DNA from: Spirochaetota bacterium
GTDB lineage: Bacteria; Spirochaetota; UBA4802; UBA5550
Length of the DNA stretch: 38,165 bases
Reading direction: 5' to 3'
Assembly (NCBI GenBank): GCA_016929135.1
Contig: JAFGJK010000119.1
Location: 1-38,165, forward strand
In this document: positions 1-8,737 of the stretch, one piece after another
How the letters are laid out: each line of letters opens with the position of its first letter
Position numbering within the stretch: position 1 is the first letter of the stretch
Made by a program: the position numbers and the translations under genes
The notes under the pieces: model-generated
What the model saw: only the letters and a program-made list of their open reading frames with translations
What the model was told of the DNA's origin: nothing
The model's database searches: none

Positions 1-667
1 CAACCACCCCGAGGTGTACCTGATCGTGCTGCTCATCGACGAGCGCCCTGAGGAGGTAACCGACATGCAGCGCTCGGTGAAGGGGGAGGTGGTTTCCTCG
101 ACCTTCGACGAGCCAGCCAGCCGGCACGTCCAGGTGTCGGAGATGGTGCTGGAAAAGGCGAAGCGGCTGGTGGAGCACAAGATGGACGTGGTGATCCTGC
201 TCGATTCAATCACCAGGCTCGCCCGGGCCTACAACCAGGTGGTCCCCACCAGCGGTAAGATACTCTCCGGCGGCGTCGACTCCAACGCCCTGCACAAGCC
301 GAAACGCTTCTTCGGCGCCGCCAGGAACATCGAGGAGGGGGGGAGCCTCACCATCATGGCCACGGCCCTCATCGACACCGGGAGCCGCATGGACGAGGTC
401 ATATTCGAGGAGTTCAAGGGCACCGGCAACAGCGAGATAGTCCTGGACAGGAAGCTGTCGGATCGCAGGATATACCCGGCGATCGACATCAACAAGTCGG
501 GCACGAGAAAAGAGGAATTATTGCTTGACGAGGAAGAGCTGAACAGACTATGGATACTTCGCAAGGCCTTTGCCTCCATGAGCCCCACCGAGGCGATGGA
601 GCTGCTGGTGGAGAAGATGAGGGCCACGAAGAACAACAGGGCCTTCTTCAAGGCGATGAATTCGTAG
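1..667 (+). CDS. rho: Transcription termination factor Rho, C-terminal part (5' end outside window)
   Basis: Rho is the hexameric RNA-dependent ATPase/translocase that ends transcription of untranslated RNA. The frame is open from base 2, so about 221 C-terminal residues are present and the RNA-binding N-terminus and Walker A loop lie upstream of the window. Visible landmarks are [13 protein letters not shown] just downstream of the P-loop region, the Walker B stretch [16 protein letters not shown], the R-loop region [21 protein letters not shown], the arginine-finger region [10 protein letters not shown] and the C-terminal [20 protein letters not shown]. It runs nearly colinear with E. coli Rho (419 aa) to the end. 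The stop TAG at 665-667 is followed after 22 bases by rpmE, which has its own strong Shine-Dalgarno. A rho-rpmE neighbourhood is common in bacteria. Identity is certain; only the start is missing. Confidence 0.97.
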   Translation, partial: NHPEVYLIVLLIDERPEEVTDMQRSVKGEVVSSTFDEPASRHVQVSEMVLEKAKRLVEHKMDVVILLDSITRLARAYNQVVPTSGKILSGGVDSNALHKPKRFFGAARNIEEGGSLTIMATALIDTGSRMDEVIFEEFKGTGNSEIVLDRKLSDRRIYPAIDINKSGTRKEELLLDEEELNRLWILRKAFASMSPTEAMELLVEKMRATKNNRAFFKAMNS

Positions 668-689
668 TGTGCGACACAAGGAGAGAGCG

Positions 690-890
690 ATGAAAAAGGA
701 TATACACCCCGTATACGAGGAAACGGTGATCAAGTGCTCCTGCGGCAACGAGATCAAGACGCGTTCCACGGCGAAGAACCTGCATGTGGAGATATGCTCG
801 AACTGCCATCCCTTCTACACGAAGCAGCAGAAGATCATGGATACCGCAGGCAGGGTCGAGAAGTTCAAGAAGAAATACAACATCAAGTAG
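690..890 (+). CDS. rpmE: 50S ribosomal protein L31, zinc-binding type
   Basis: This 66-residue ribosomal protein of the large subunit bridges the subunits near the central protuberance. It starts MKKDIHP, which is the usual beginning of L31. It carries the zinc-binding cysteines of the C+ form: CSC at about residues 17-19 and CSNCHPFYT at about 38-46. The ending FKKKYNIK is typical. An in-frame ATG 21 bases upstream (669) is rejected because AAGGAGAG at 678-685 sits just before the ATG at 690. It lies 22 bases after rho, so the two are likely co-transcribed, and a strong intrinsic terminator follows immediately. Paralogues lacking the cysteines often take over under zinc starvation; none is visible in this window. 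Confidence 0.97.
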   Translation: MKKDIHPVYEETVIKCSCGNEIKTRSTAKNLHVEICSNCHPFYTKQQKIMDTAGRVEKFKKKYNIK

Positions 891-898
891 GCATGAAA

Positions 899-928
899 AG
901 GCCCGGCGCAGACGCCGGGCCTTTTTTT
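899..928 (+). terminator. Intrinsic terminator after rpmE
   Basis: A perfect 10-bp stem, AGGCCCGGCG / CGCCGGGCCT with a CAGA tetraloop, is followed directly by seven T. It starts eight bases after the rpmE stop and should end the rho-rpmE transcript. Confidence 0.95.
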
Positions 929-1093
929 ATGCGTGCAGCGGTTCAACGAGACCCCATCCCTGCCGTGCCGACCGGTCGGGGGGGGGTAACAGGGACCGCT
1001 TTCTGCCGGCCGAAGGGTATAGGCCCCCGCAGGATTTATGTGTGAGCCAGCCATCCCTGCGGGGTGGATGAACGATGCATTCGAAATACTTCC

Positions 1094-1122
1094 TTGACAG
1101 TATGCGTTCTGCATGATACAAT
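1094..1122 (+). promoter_or_regulatory. Sigma-70-type promoter, TTGACA-N17-TACAAT
   Basis: TTGACA at 1094-1099 and TACAAT at 1117-1122 are separated by exactly 17 bases. The expected transcription start near 1129 falls only about seven bases before the ATG at 1136, so the downstream message would be almost leaderless. Confidence 0.75.
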
Positions 1123-1135
1123 TATGCATATCATC

Positions 1136-1735
1136 ATGAAATCACTACAGATACGAATCGTGCTGCTCGCCGGGGTGCTCTGCTTCGCACATACGGCGCT
1201 CCTGTCCCAGCAGGACGGGCGCATCGGGCGGATCCGCGCCCTTTACCAGGAAGCGCAGAGCCTCGAGAACTTCGGGGATGCCTTTTTTCGCCACGAAATC
1301 ACGCTGAACACCAATTACCCGGGAATCGGCCTTCAGACCACCGCCATACGCTTCATATATTTTCCACGCCAGGTGGACCCGGAGAACAACCCCTACCTGC
1401 TCACCCGGACCCTGAAGAAGGCCGTGGTGACCTACAACATCGCCGCCAGCGTGCACTACACCATCGAATACCTTTATGACAGCTCGGAACAGCCGGTCTT
1501 CTATTACTGGAGTGAGGAGCTGTCTTCGGCAACGAACCAGAAGCGATACTATTTTCACGGCGGCAGGCTCATTCAGATCATCGCCGATTACAGCAAAGAC
1601 GGAACGCCGGTGAAGTATACCAGACGGAAGGGATTCACGAGGGAGGAGAGGGAATCGGCCGCAGAGGTGATGAAGAAAGCTGCATCCTATCGGTCATTAT
1701 TCCGGCAGCTCGTGGCAATCGAGAGATTGAAATAA
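1136..1735 (+). CDS. Secreted protein of unknown function, 199 aa
   Basis: I do not recognise the family. The N-terminus (MKSLQIR, then a hydrophobic run to about residue 24 ending near ALLSQQ) looks like a Sec signal peptide. It contains a cysteine (VLC), but not a convincing lipobox. The mature part is a mixed alpha/beta sequence rich in aromatics (FFRHEITLNTNYPG, YYFHGGRLIQIIADY), suggesting a compact periplasmic or surface domain. The C-terminus is helical and basic. Longer in-frame starts exist at 1064 and 1124, but the ATG at 1136 begins the signal peptide and lies just after the predicted transcription start. No Shine-Dalgarno is seen. It stands alone between the rpmE terminator and the convergent histidine kinase. 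Confidence 0.75.
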   Translation: MKSLQIRIVLLAGVLCFAHTALLSQQDGRIGRIRALYQEAQSLENFGDAFFRHEITLNTNYPGIGLQTTAIRFIYFPRQVDPENNPYLLTRTLKKAVVTYNIAASVHYTIEYLYDSSEQPVFYYWSEELSSATNQKRYYFHGGRLIQIIADYSKDGTPVKYTRRKGFTREERESAAEVMKKAASYRSLFRQLVAIERLK

Positions 1736-2227
1736 CCGCCGAAGTTCCTTTCCCGGTACCGCACCGATAACGCGTCGCTCCGGGATGGTGCATGCAGGAA
1801 TCCGCATGTTTTTTTGATTTCTCCCGCCGTTGTGCCTATCCAATAATCAGCCTTTCCATATACGTCCTGTGGGCATCGGGTAGTTCCGGAGTTTTTTTTA
1901 AGGATAATGAGAATATCCGGGAGACGATTAGAACCGGCGCGGTACCGGAATTGTACCGGTAGTGAAGGGGGTGTGGGCATGAGGATCAGGGCACGCGATA
2001 TCTACATCATTCAATGTGTATTACTCATCTCCCTCTACTCCGCCGACACGGGGTCTTCCCCGGCCTCCGAAACCAGGGGTGCCCGCAAAAAATGAATCAT
2101 GGCATGATGCGCAGAAGAGGTCATCTTCGGTGAACGTCGCCGATGTGATACGAAAACAGAACCGTGAGATCGTCTTCAGGATCTCGTCGGCGGGATGGCC
2201 GGGCAGTCAGGGACACGATAACCCATG
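1736..2227. other. Intergenic region between convergent genes, no gene recognised
   Basis: Short open frames here have no Shine-Dalgarno and no recognisable product. A run of eight T near 1893-1900 follows only a weak TCGG/CCGGA pairing, so a terminator is doubtful. CGGTAC at 1940-1945 and GTACCG at 1953-1958 form a six-base inverted repeat with a seven-base spacer and no T-run. Confidence 0.5.
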
Positions 2228-3997
2228 CTATGGTGACTGCAGTTTTACGGTTATCTCATATCTGGTGCCGCTATCAGCCGTCCTGTCCATGGTACCGTTA
2301 AGCTGCTCGACAAGGGTATCGATCAATTTGAGACCGAAGGTCCTCTTTCCGTCCGCCGGGACATTCTCCTGGAAGCCTGTGCCGTTATCCTGTATTACAA
2401 GAGAGTATATGTCGTGCGCAATACGCGAAAATTCTATATGTATTTCACCGGTGCCGTCAGGGAACGCATATTTCAACGAATTGGTCACTATTTCATTTAT
2501 CAGCATTGAGAGCGGGATCGCATATTCGATTGATACGGCCATATCCTCTATATCCACGGTGACGGCAATTTTTGAATTCGCATTTTTGTAAAAATGCTGC
2601 AGCTTGTATACCAAGTCTTTCAGAAAGTCATTCATCTTGATGCTTGAAAAACTGCTGGACTGGTACAGTTTCTCGTGTATCGCCGCCATGGACAGTATCT
2701 GTGTCTGGCTGTTTTTGAACACATTCAAATCGTTCGGATCACTGATGTACTCCGCCTGTAGATTCAACAGGCTGGAAATAACCTGAAGATTGTTTTTAAC
2801 CCTGTGATGGATCTCCTTTAAAAGTATCTCCTTCTCCTTGAGGGAGATCAGCAGGTTTTCCTCAGTTTTTTTCAGGTCCGTGATATCTCGAATCGTCTCG
2901 ATTGCGCCGGTAATGTTCCCGTCGCCATCGTACAGCAATGCCGCACGGGCGTGCAGGTATCTCCCCCCACTGCCGATGGCGGGAGTGAAGGCCTCTCCGA
3001 CCAGATGTATACCCTCTCGCTGTACATTGATATAATTCTTTTCAAGCTCCGGGTCGGGATTCAGTATCAGGTTTATCAGCAGCGGGCGGCGTTTTCCGTA
3101 AAACGGGACCGCATACTCGTAATTCCCCTTTCCGACCATCTCCCCTGAGGGGATTCCGGTGATCTGTTCAAGCGATTTGTTCCACGCGATTATCTGCTCG
3201 TTGCTGTCGATAACCAGGGTGGCGTCGGGTAGGAATTCTACGATGTTTCGCAGCAGCTGCTCTGATTTCAGCAGAGCCCCTTCGGCCTGTCTTCTTCTCT
3301 TTTCTCCGAGTATCCCCTGTGTGATTATAAACACCGAGATGACCGTTAAACACAGAAAGATTATGAAAAACACCTTGTTGAGACTGTCCCGTATGGCCGC
3401 AATTCGCTCGCGGATATCTTCGATATAGATACCGGTCCCGATAATCCAGCCCCACGGAGCAAAGCCCATCACGAATGACAGCTTGGGCACGATGAGATCG
3501 GATTTATCATGCAACTGCCACATATACATGACAAAGCCCGAGTTGTGCTCCCGGACCACCTTCACAAACTCCACAAAGAGCCGTTTTCCTCTGGGGTCGG
3601 CAAAATCGGAGATGTCCTTCCCTTCCAGGTCTGTTCGGTAGGGGTGCATGATCATGTTGGGATGCATATCGTTGATCCAGAAGTACTCTCTGTTCATCTT
3701 CCCGTACCGCAAATTCCGTATCCGTTTTATCGCCCTCTGCTGTGCATCCCCTCTTGTCAGTTCTCCGGATTGAACCCTCGATTCGTACTCTTTCAGCAGA
3801 TTCCATACTGTTCTGGTGAGTTCCTGAACCATCTCCTTTTTAGAATCAAGATAATCCTCCTCAATCCGCGGAATCGCGATCAGATATATCGCGATAATAA
3901 AGAGTGTTATCGTAATGAAGCCGGGCAGTATGATTTTAAAGACGATTGAAAGGGCATCGCGCAGGGTCAATCTCTGTTCTTTCAGCGATTTGAACAT
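2228..3997 (-). CDS. Membrane sensor histidine kinase, Cache-PAS-HisKA_2-HATPase
   Basis: This 589-aa hybrid sensor is expected to autophosphorylate on histidine and signal to a partner not encoded here. In order it shows: a transmembrane helix at about 20-42; a periplasmic Cache-like domain at about 43-198 (EYFWINDMHPNMIMHP and FAPWGWIIGTGIYIEDI are typical of single-Cache/Cache_2 sensors); a second membrane helix at 209-229; a PAS domain at about 245-371; the phosphoacceptor EIHHRVKNNLQVISSLL (His at about 397/398), typical of the HisKA_2/HWE-like class; and an ATPase domain with N box NEIVTNSLKYAF and G1 box DNGTGF. I chose the ATG at 3997 because AAGGGA precedes it. A GTG seven codons upstream (4018) has no Shine-Dalgarno. 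No response regulator is adjacent, so it is an orphan kinase. Confidence 0.9.
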   Translation of the reverse strand: MFKSLKEQRLTLRDALSIVFKIILPGFITITLFIIAIYLIAIPRIEEDYLDSKKEMVQELTRTVWNLLKEYESRVQSGELTRGDAQQRAIKRIRNLRYGKMNREYFWINDMHPNMIMHPYRTDLEGKDISDFADPRGKRLFVEFVKVVREHNSGFVMYMWQLHDKSDLIVPKLSFVMGFAPWGWIIGTGIYIEDIRERIAAIRDSLNKVFFIIFLCLTVISVFIITQGILGEKRRRQAEGALLKSEQLLRNIVEFLPDATLVIDSNEQIIAWNKSLEQITGIPSGEMVGKGNYEYAVPFYGKRRPLLINLILNPDPELEKNYINVQREGIHLVGEAFTPAIGSGGRYLHARAALLYDGDGNITGAIETIRDITDLKKTEENLLISLKEKEILLKEIHHRVKNNLQVISSLLNLQAEYISDPNDLNVFKNSQTQILSMAAIHEKLYQSSSFSSIKMNDFLKDLVYKLQHFYKNANSKIAVTVDIEDMAVSIEYAIPLSMLINEIVTNSLKYAFPDGTGEIHIEFSRIAHDIYSLVIQDNGTGFQENVPADGKRTFGLKLIDTLVEQLNGTMDRTADSGTRYEITVKLQSP

Positions 3998-4529
3998 TTC
4001 ACATAATCCCTTTTGCACAGTGTATCGTTCTTCATCGGACTATCTGATTTGATCTCCTTTGAATCTTGGAGGTGCTGCAGGGGGGGATTGATGTGAAGGG
4101 GCAATCCCATCGTCTCCGTCGAGCCCTCCACCCTCCTGCGGCAACAGCACCACTGCACATCTGGAAAGTCGTAGGTCTGTATTGAGTATTCAATAAGCAA
4201 CGTACAGCGTATCAGTCGTATCAAGACTTATTCCTTCGCTACGCAATCAATTGCTCGATTTGCACAGGCAGAAGATCCCTTCAGTGACGGAGAATGAGTA
4301 TTCGGTGCGTGATGAAAAATCATATAACCATTCCACAGGGATATGAACCGGCTAATCTGAAAAATACCAATATACGAATGCATAGTCAAGCCCATTTGCG
4401 ACGGAACATCATGAAGGGATGGAAAGTGGAATCAACTGATGAGGGAGGATCTTCTCGCTCTGACGGCCCGCACCCCGCATCGTGTTCCATACGGTCTGGA
4501 TTCATCTGTTTCACGGGGCGGCCCCCGGT
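3998..4529. other. Intergenic region, no gene recognised
   Basis: This interval of about 530 bases lies between the kinase start and the mobA end. It is slightly more AT-rich than its neighbours. Small open frames on either strand have no Shine-Dalgarno and no recognisable protein. The kinase promoter must lie here, but no convincing -35/-10 pair stood out. GGGGCCGCCCC just past the mobA stop can form a short hairpin but lacks a T-run. Confidence 0.4.
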
Positions 4530-5147
4530 CTAGAGGTCCCCCGGTGAATTGACATTCTTGAACATGATTGCGGGGTCCCCGAACCTGCGCAGCTCGTCCT
4601 CTCCCAGAACCCTCGCCCGCATCTCCCCGTAAATCGCAAAAACCCTCCTGTCATTATTCCCGATGAGCCGCATGATGGGATCCAGGCAGCGCTTTGAATA
4701 GACCGCGTGCAGGGTCTCGTAGAACCCGCCAACGCAGGGTGCCACGATGTCGTATCCGGCTGTCAGCGAAAGCATGTGCATGATGAGTCCTGCGTTCAGG
4801 AGGGGCATGTCCGATGCCACGATGAAGGTCATCTCGGTGCGCGAGAGGGTCAGGGCGGTATGGATGCCCCCCAGGGGCCCGAAGCCGCTGATGAGGTCCG
4901 GGTGCACCGGATAGCCGGACCCGTAGTCGCCGTCGACATGGCCGGCGATGACCGAAATCTCGCCGAAGATCCCGGAGAGTACCCCGGTGACGTGCTGTAT
5001 CAGCGGCTTCCCGTTATGGTGGTACATCGCCTTGTTCTGGCCAAAGCGCGAGCTCATGCCGCCGGCAAGGACAGCCGCGGAGATGTCCCGGATCGGAGGC
5101 GTCCCCGCGGCGCGGGTCGCTGCGCCGTCCGGATTCATGCGCACCAT
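4530..5147 (-). CDS. mobA: Molybdenum cofactor guanylyltransferase
   Basis: MobA transfers GMP from GTP to molybdopterin, giving the bis-MGD cofactor used by DMSO-reductase-family enzymes in the cytoplasm. The 205-aa protein has the nucleotidyltransferase signature AAVLAGGMSSRFGQNKAM (residues 24-41, with the catalytic-loop Gly and Lys), GPLGGIHTAL at 90-99 and FIVASDMPLL at 108-117 with the metal-binding Asp. The length matches the family. The ATG at 5147 has AGGGGA nine bases upstream and lies 13 bases after the preceding gene's stop, so it reads as the last gene of the operon. A third in-frame ATG (MNPD, 5138) is possible. The context fits directly: the oxidoreductase three genes upstream needs this cofactor. 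A specialised MobA for that enzyme is plausible. Confidence 0.92.
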   Translation of the reverse strand: MVRMNPDGAATRAAGTPPIRDISAAVLAGGMSSRFGQNKAMYHHNGKPLIQHVTGVLSGIFGEISVIAGHVDGDYGSGYPVHPDLISGFGPLGGIHTALTLSRTEMTFIVASDMPLLNAGLIMHMLSLTAGYDIVAPCVGGFYETLHAVYSKRCLDPIMRLIGNNDRRVFAIYGEMRARVLGEDELRRFGDPAIMFKNVNSPGDL

Positions 5148-5160
5148 CCGCGGTATTCCC

Positions 5161-5859
5161 CTAACGACCCCACAGGAGGGATGCCGAGATGGCCAGGAGG
5201 CACAGGGCGATGGAGACGGCCGATGCTCCGTACCAGAGCGTCGGCCTGCGCTCCAGTACCCGGCTGATGCGACCCGCGTTCTTCCTTCCCAGAGAGAGGC
5301 CCGCCGGGAAAAAGACGGCGGAAAAGAGGGCCCAGGGTATCCCCTCGCGCAGGAGGAATCTGGCCAGGCCCCACTCCCCGCCGAAGGAGAGGAGGTACTG
5401 GCAGGGGGCCAGCCTGAGGCCGAGTGTATGGAAGAGAAGCGACGATGACAGGGCCGCCAGGAAAGCGGCTGCCCCGTAGCGGCGGAGGTCGTTCCGTCCT
5501 CCCCTCTCGGCCAACGGGAGATATGCCGCCAGCATGGTGCCGTGCAGGGTCACCGCAAGCATCGCATTGGCCCTGCAGAGGGGCGAGCATCGGAGGATCG
5601 GCACCGCCAGCATCATGGTGGATGCCGCCACGAGGGCGATCGCCGCCATGAGGCGCCTGGGGAAGCCGGCGCCGGCGCCGAATCCCAGTATCCCCATGCC
5701 GATGCCGGTGCAGAGCGCGGCCCGCAGGGGGGGGAATGCCGATCTCATGGTGCTGCCGGCCAGCGCCTCGACGAGGCCCCAGATGGAGCCCAGGAGGAAC
5801 GTCACGGCCAGGAGATGTCGCTGAGCTGATGCGTCAAGGGGCGCGTGGTGTTCGTTCAT
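5161..5859 (-). CDS. Polytopic membrane protein of unknown function
   Basis: The 232-aa protein has about six hydrophobic segments of membrane-helix length: near 16-36, 47-65, 69-88, 98-116, 130-150 and 172-190, with a last one at 211-230. There is no signal peptide. I recognise no family motif. It contains a CSPLC pair in a loop at about 91-95 and a tryptophan/glycine-rich first helix (LLGSIWGLVEALAGS). AAAAGGAGAC before the ATG at 5859 is an excellent Shine-Dalgarno. It lies between the FmdE-like gene and mobA in the same direction, with 64- and 13-base gaps, so it probably belongs to the molybdoenzyme operon. It could be a transporter or a membrane anchor for the redox proteins; neither is shown by the sequence. 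Confidence 0.8.
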   Translation of the reverse strand: MNEHHAPLDASAQRHLLAVTFLLGSIWGLVEALAGSTMRSAFPPLRAALCTGIGMGILGFGAGAGFPRRLMAAIALVAASTMMLAVPILRCSPLCRANAMLAVTLHGTMLAAYLPLAERGGRNDLRRYGAAAFLAALSSSLLFHTLGLRLAPCQYLLSFGGEWGLARFLLREGIPWALFSAVFFPAGLSLGRKNAGRISRVLERRPTLWYGASAVSIALCLLAISASLLWGR

Positions 5860-5923
5860 GGCTGTCTCCTTTTCACGGGATCATTAACACGGCGCATCTC
5901 CCCGCGGGGAAGGCGTTCCGTTA

Positions 5924-6490
5924 TTACACGTAGAGTTTTTTCCCCTGGCATGCCAGGCAGCGGTCGCCGTTCTCGACCGGATAGCCCTCGCCGCAGGAGG
6001 GGCAGGGGGAGGTCGCCCCCTTTTTCCGGGGCCCCAGAAATTCCGGCGCCACCTGCACCGAGGTCGCGGTCAGTATCGATTTCCCGGCATCCAGGATCTC
6101 CCGCACCAGTCGGTCCGTATCCTGTTCGATTTTCGGCTTCGCCTTGAAGAACCACTCTCTGATCCCGGGATAGGGGGCGAGCTTTTTCGTATCGACATGA
6201 ACGCGTATCCCGGCGCCGCTCTTTTTATCGAAGAGGGCCAGCGCATAGCGCCCCACATCGGCCAGCTTCAGCCAGCCGTTCCCGAAGGTGCAGGGGGTGA
6301 GAAGCTGCACCGCGTCCGGCAGGCACACCCTGGTTTCACAGAGGACTTCGAAGAAGCCGCCGCCGGAACGGCGCTCCAGCGCGAGGTCCACCATGAACCC
6401 GCCGATGAGTACGCCCGGCGCCCGGTAGCCGTGGAACTCCTCCAGCATCCTCATGAATTCGTCCGCCCCTTGTCCGCAGATCGTCGTCAT
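5924..6490 (-). CDS. FmdE-like protein with C-terminal zinc ribbon
   Basis: The 188-aa protein matches the FmdE family, named after a protein that accompanies formylmethanofuran dehydrogenase (a Mo/W enzyme) in methanogens but also widespread in anaerobic bacteria. The diagnostic region is residues 18-100: EEFHGYRAPGVLIGGFM, the cysteine pair in EVLCETRVCLPDAVQLLTPCT and GNGWLKLADVGRYALALFD. A C-terminal zinc ribbon follows: CPSC at about 163-166 and CLAC at 178-181. The biochemical role of the family is not settled; a link to molybdopterin enzymes is the usual inference and the context supports it. Its ATG overlaps the TGA of the oxidoreductase gene in ATGA, so translation is probably coupled. 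GGGGGAGGGAG precedes the start. Confidence 0.88.
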   Translation of the reverse strand: MTTICGQGADEFMRMLEEFHGYRAPGVLIGGFMVDLALERRSGGGFFEVLCETRVCLPDAVQLLTPCTFGNGWLKLADVGRYALALFDKKSGAGIRVHVDTKKLAPYPGIREWFFKAKPKIEQDTDRLVREILDAGKSILTATSVQVAPEFLGPRKKGATSPCPSCGEGYPVENGDRCLACQGKKLYV

Positions 6491-8736
6491 GCTCCCTCCC
6501 CCAGTTTCTCCACGCGGCAGGGTATATGCCGGTGGAAGGGCGTTCCGGCGAGCCTGTCGCGGTGGGTGCTCTTCGTTAGCCGGTTGGCGTTTGCGCCGTA
6601 GGTGTCCCCCCCGTATTCAAGACCGAATCCGTGCGGAATCATCACGTATCCGTTCCGGGTGCGTTCGGTCACCTCCAGCTCCACCGCCACTGTGCCGGCC
6701 TTCGTGGTGACGCTCACTATCTCACCGTCCCTCAGGCCCAGCCCCTCCGCATCCGACGGATGCATGATGCAGGTGCACGCACGCTTCCCCTCGTTCCAGG
6801 CGGGGTTCCGCATGATGGTGTTGGCGTTATACGGCATGTGCCTCCCGGATGAGAGTATGAGCGGATACTCCGCGTCGTGTTCAAGCCCCCTTCGCTCCCG
6901 CTCGATCTCGATCTCGGACAGCCACTCTTTCATCTCCGGTATGTGCACATTGACCTTCTTGTCATCGGTGCTCAGATCGGCGAAGTTGTCATCCGGATCG
7001 GATTTTCCGATCCACAGGCCCCCGGGTTGTTCCATCACGGCCTTGAATATCTCCTCGCCGATGAGGGGGCCCTTGCTGAACCCGGCGCGCACCGCGCACT
7101 TCTTGAAGCTCCCCGGCGCCACCATCAGCATCGCCCAGAGGCTGGCCAGGTTCCCCGAGCCCATCTCCTTCCCGAGCGTTTTCGCCACGATGAAGGGCAT
7201 GGCCTTGAGCGCCGCGGGATTTGCCTTGCCGAAATTCATGAGCTCCGCGCCGAACTTGAGCCTGTTCTCCTTCGCGGCTGTGAAGAGGGACTCGGGTATC
7301 TCCGGTATGATGCCCATCCTGTCGGCGATGCGGGTGTGGATCTCGCCCAGTTCAAGGCATTCGCCCTCGGGCTCGACGACCGGCCTGCGCATCTGGAAGT
7401 AGATATCCGGCCAGGTCCAGGCGAAGAAGGTGGCGTCCCAGGATTCGTACCCCGATCGTGCCGGCAGCACGTAGTGGGCCATCCGGGCGGTTTCCGTCAT
7501 GGCGACCTCGCAGACCACCAGGAGTTCCAGCTGCGAGAAGGCCTCCTCGTAGGCAGCGGTGTCCGCGAACGACCGGAGCGGGTTGCACTGGGTGCACATC
7601 ACCGCCCGCAGCCTGTCCGGCCTGCCGCTCATGATCTCCTCCGGCATCACGTTTGGGGGGAAGACGCCCGCGATGGCCGGGTAGCCGGTCGCCTGGGTGC
7701 GCCATGTCTTCTCGTCGCGCTCGTCCGAGTGCCCCACGATGGGCATGACGGTCCCCGGAATGACGTTACCACCGGGGACGCAGAAGTTCCCCGTGATGGC
7801 GAAGAGTACTATCTCCAGGTAGGAAATCAGGGTGCTGTGCCTGTTCATGTACACGCCCAGGTCCGGGTGGTAGCATGCCCTTCGCGTTCTCAGCTGCCTG
7901 CAGACCTCGCGCACCTGTCCGTAATCGAGCTCGCAGAATTCCACCGCGGCCCTCGCGTCGAAGCCGGCGAACCAGCCCTTTATCGCGTCGTATCCCGAGA
8001 CGTGGTCCCGGATGTAATCGTCGTCGGTCCACCCCTCGTCGATGACGATGGCGATCATCGCCCTGGTCAGGAGGGCGTCGGTCCCCGGTTTTATGGCCAG
8101 ATGGATGTCGGCGAGCTCCGCGGTCTCGGTCTTTCTCGGATCGATCACCACCAGCAGCTTTTCGGGGTCCCTCGAGAATTCACGGAGGAACAGCGGCGCC
8201 CGGGGCATCTGGTGGCTCACCATTCCGTTCCAGCCGATGCCGACGAACATGTCGCAACGGTGCTCGTCCGGAATGGTGTATTTGTACTGTTTGCCCGTGG
8301 CCCTCCCGTGCGCCCAGAACTGCCCGGTCAGCTCCTGCCCGATGGCGTTGTAGTAATACCTCGATCCCAGGGCCTTCATGAGGGTGACGCCGAAGGCCGC
8401 CTCGAAGTGACACCCCTGTCCGCCGCCCCCCATGTAGGCGTAGGAGCGCGGGCCGTTTTTGTCCAGTATCTCCTTCAGCCTCGCCCCGATTTCATCGATG
8501 GCCTGGTCCCAGGAGATGCGCTGGAAACCCCTGTCCGTGCGCTTCAGGGGATGCGTGAGCCGGTCATCGTGGTGCTGATGAAACGCTATATTCATCCCCT
8601 TGCGGCACACGTAGCCCCGGCTGCGCGGATTCTCCTTGTCGCCCCTGACCTTCACGATCCGGTTGTTCTCCACCTCCACCTGGAGACCGCAGTTCTGCGC
8701 GCAGAGCACGCACCCCGTCTTTTTCCATTCTCCCAT
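6487..8736 (-). CDS. Molybdopterin oxidoreductase, DMSO reductase family, substrate unknown
   Basis: The 749-aa cytoplasmic-type enzyme (no twin-arginine signal) begins with a [4Fe-4S] motif, C9-x2-C12-x3-C16-x27-C44, then the molybdopterin domains. These include RGYVCRKGMN, the Mo-bis-MGD contact VVIDPRKTETAELADIHLAIKPGTDALL at about 195-222, and the C-terminal molydop-binding domain from about 620 (LILSSGRHMPYNANTIMRNPAW, then HPSDAEGLGLRDGEIVSV). In the region where FdhF or NapA carry the Sec/Cys ligand to molybdenum (about residues 126-145) there is no Cys, Sec or Ser. Counting back from GIGWN places Gln134/Glu135 there. The substrate cannot be told; formate, thiosulfate or an organic compound are all open. 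Start 8736 has GGAGG eight bases upstream and lies one base after the TetR stop. Confidence 0.9.
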   Translation of the reverse strand: MGEWKKTGCVLCAQNCGLQVEVENNRIVKVRGDKENPRSRGYVCRKGMNIAFHQHHDDRLTHPLKRTDRGFQRISWDQAIDEIGARLKEILDKNGPRSYAYMGGGGQGCHFEAAFGVTLMKALGSRYYYNAIGQELTGQFWAHGRATGKQYKYTIPDEHRCDMFVGIGWNGMVSHQMPRAPLFLREFSRDPEKLLVVIDPRKTETAELADIHLAIKPGTDALLTRAMIAIVIDEGWTDDDYIRDHVSGYDAIKGWFAGFDARAAVEFCELDYGQVREVCRQLRTRRACYHPDLGVYMNRHSTLISYLEIVLFAITGNFCVPGGNVIPGTVMPIVGHSDERDEKTWRTQATGYPAIAGVFPPNVMPEEIMSGRPDRLRAVMCTQCNPLRSFADTAAYEEAFSQLELLVVCEVAMTETARMAHYVLPARSGYESWDATFFAWTWPDIYFQMRRPVVEPEGECLELGEIHTRIADRMGIIPEIPESLFTAAKENRLKFGAELMNFGKANPAALKAMPFIVAKTLGKEMGSGNLASLWAMLMVAPGSFKKCAVRAGFSKGPLIGEEIFKAVMEQPGGLWIGKSDPDDNFADLSTDDKKVNVHIPEMKEWLSEIEIERERRGLEHDAEYPLILSSGRHMPYNANTIMRNPAWNEGKRACTCIMHPSDAEGLGLRDGEIVSVTTKAGTVAVELEVTERTRNGYVMIPHGFGLEYGGDTYGANANRLTKSTHRDRLAGTPFHRHIPCRVEKLGEGA

Positions 8737-8737
8737 G

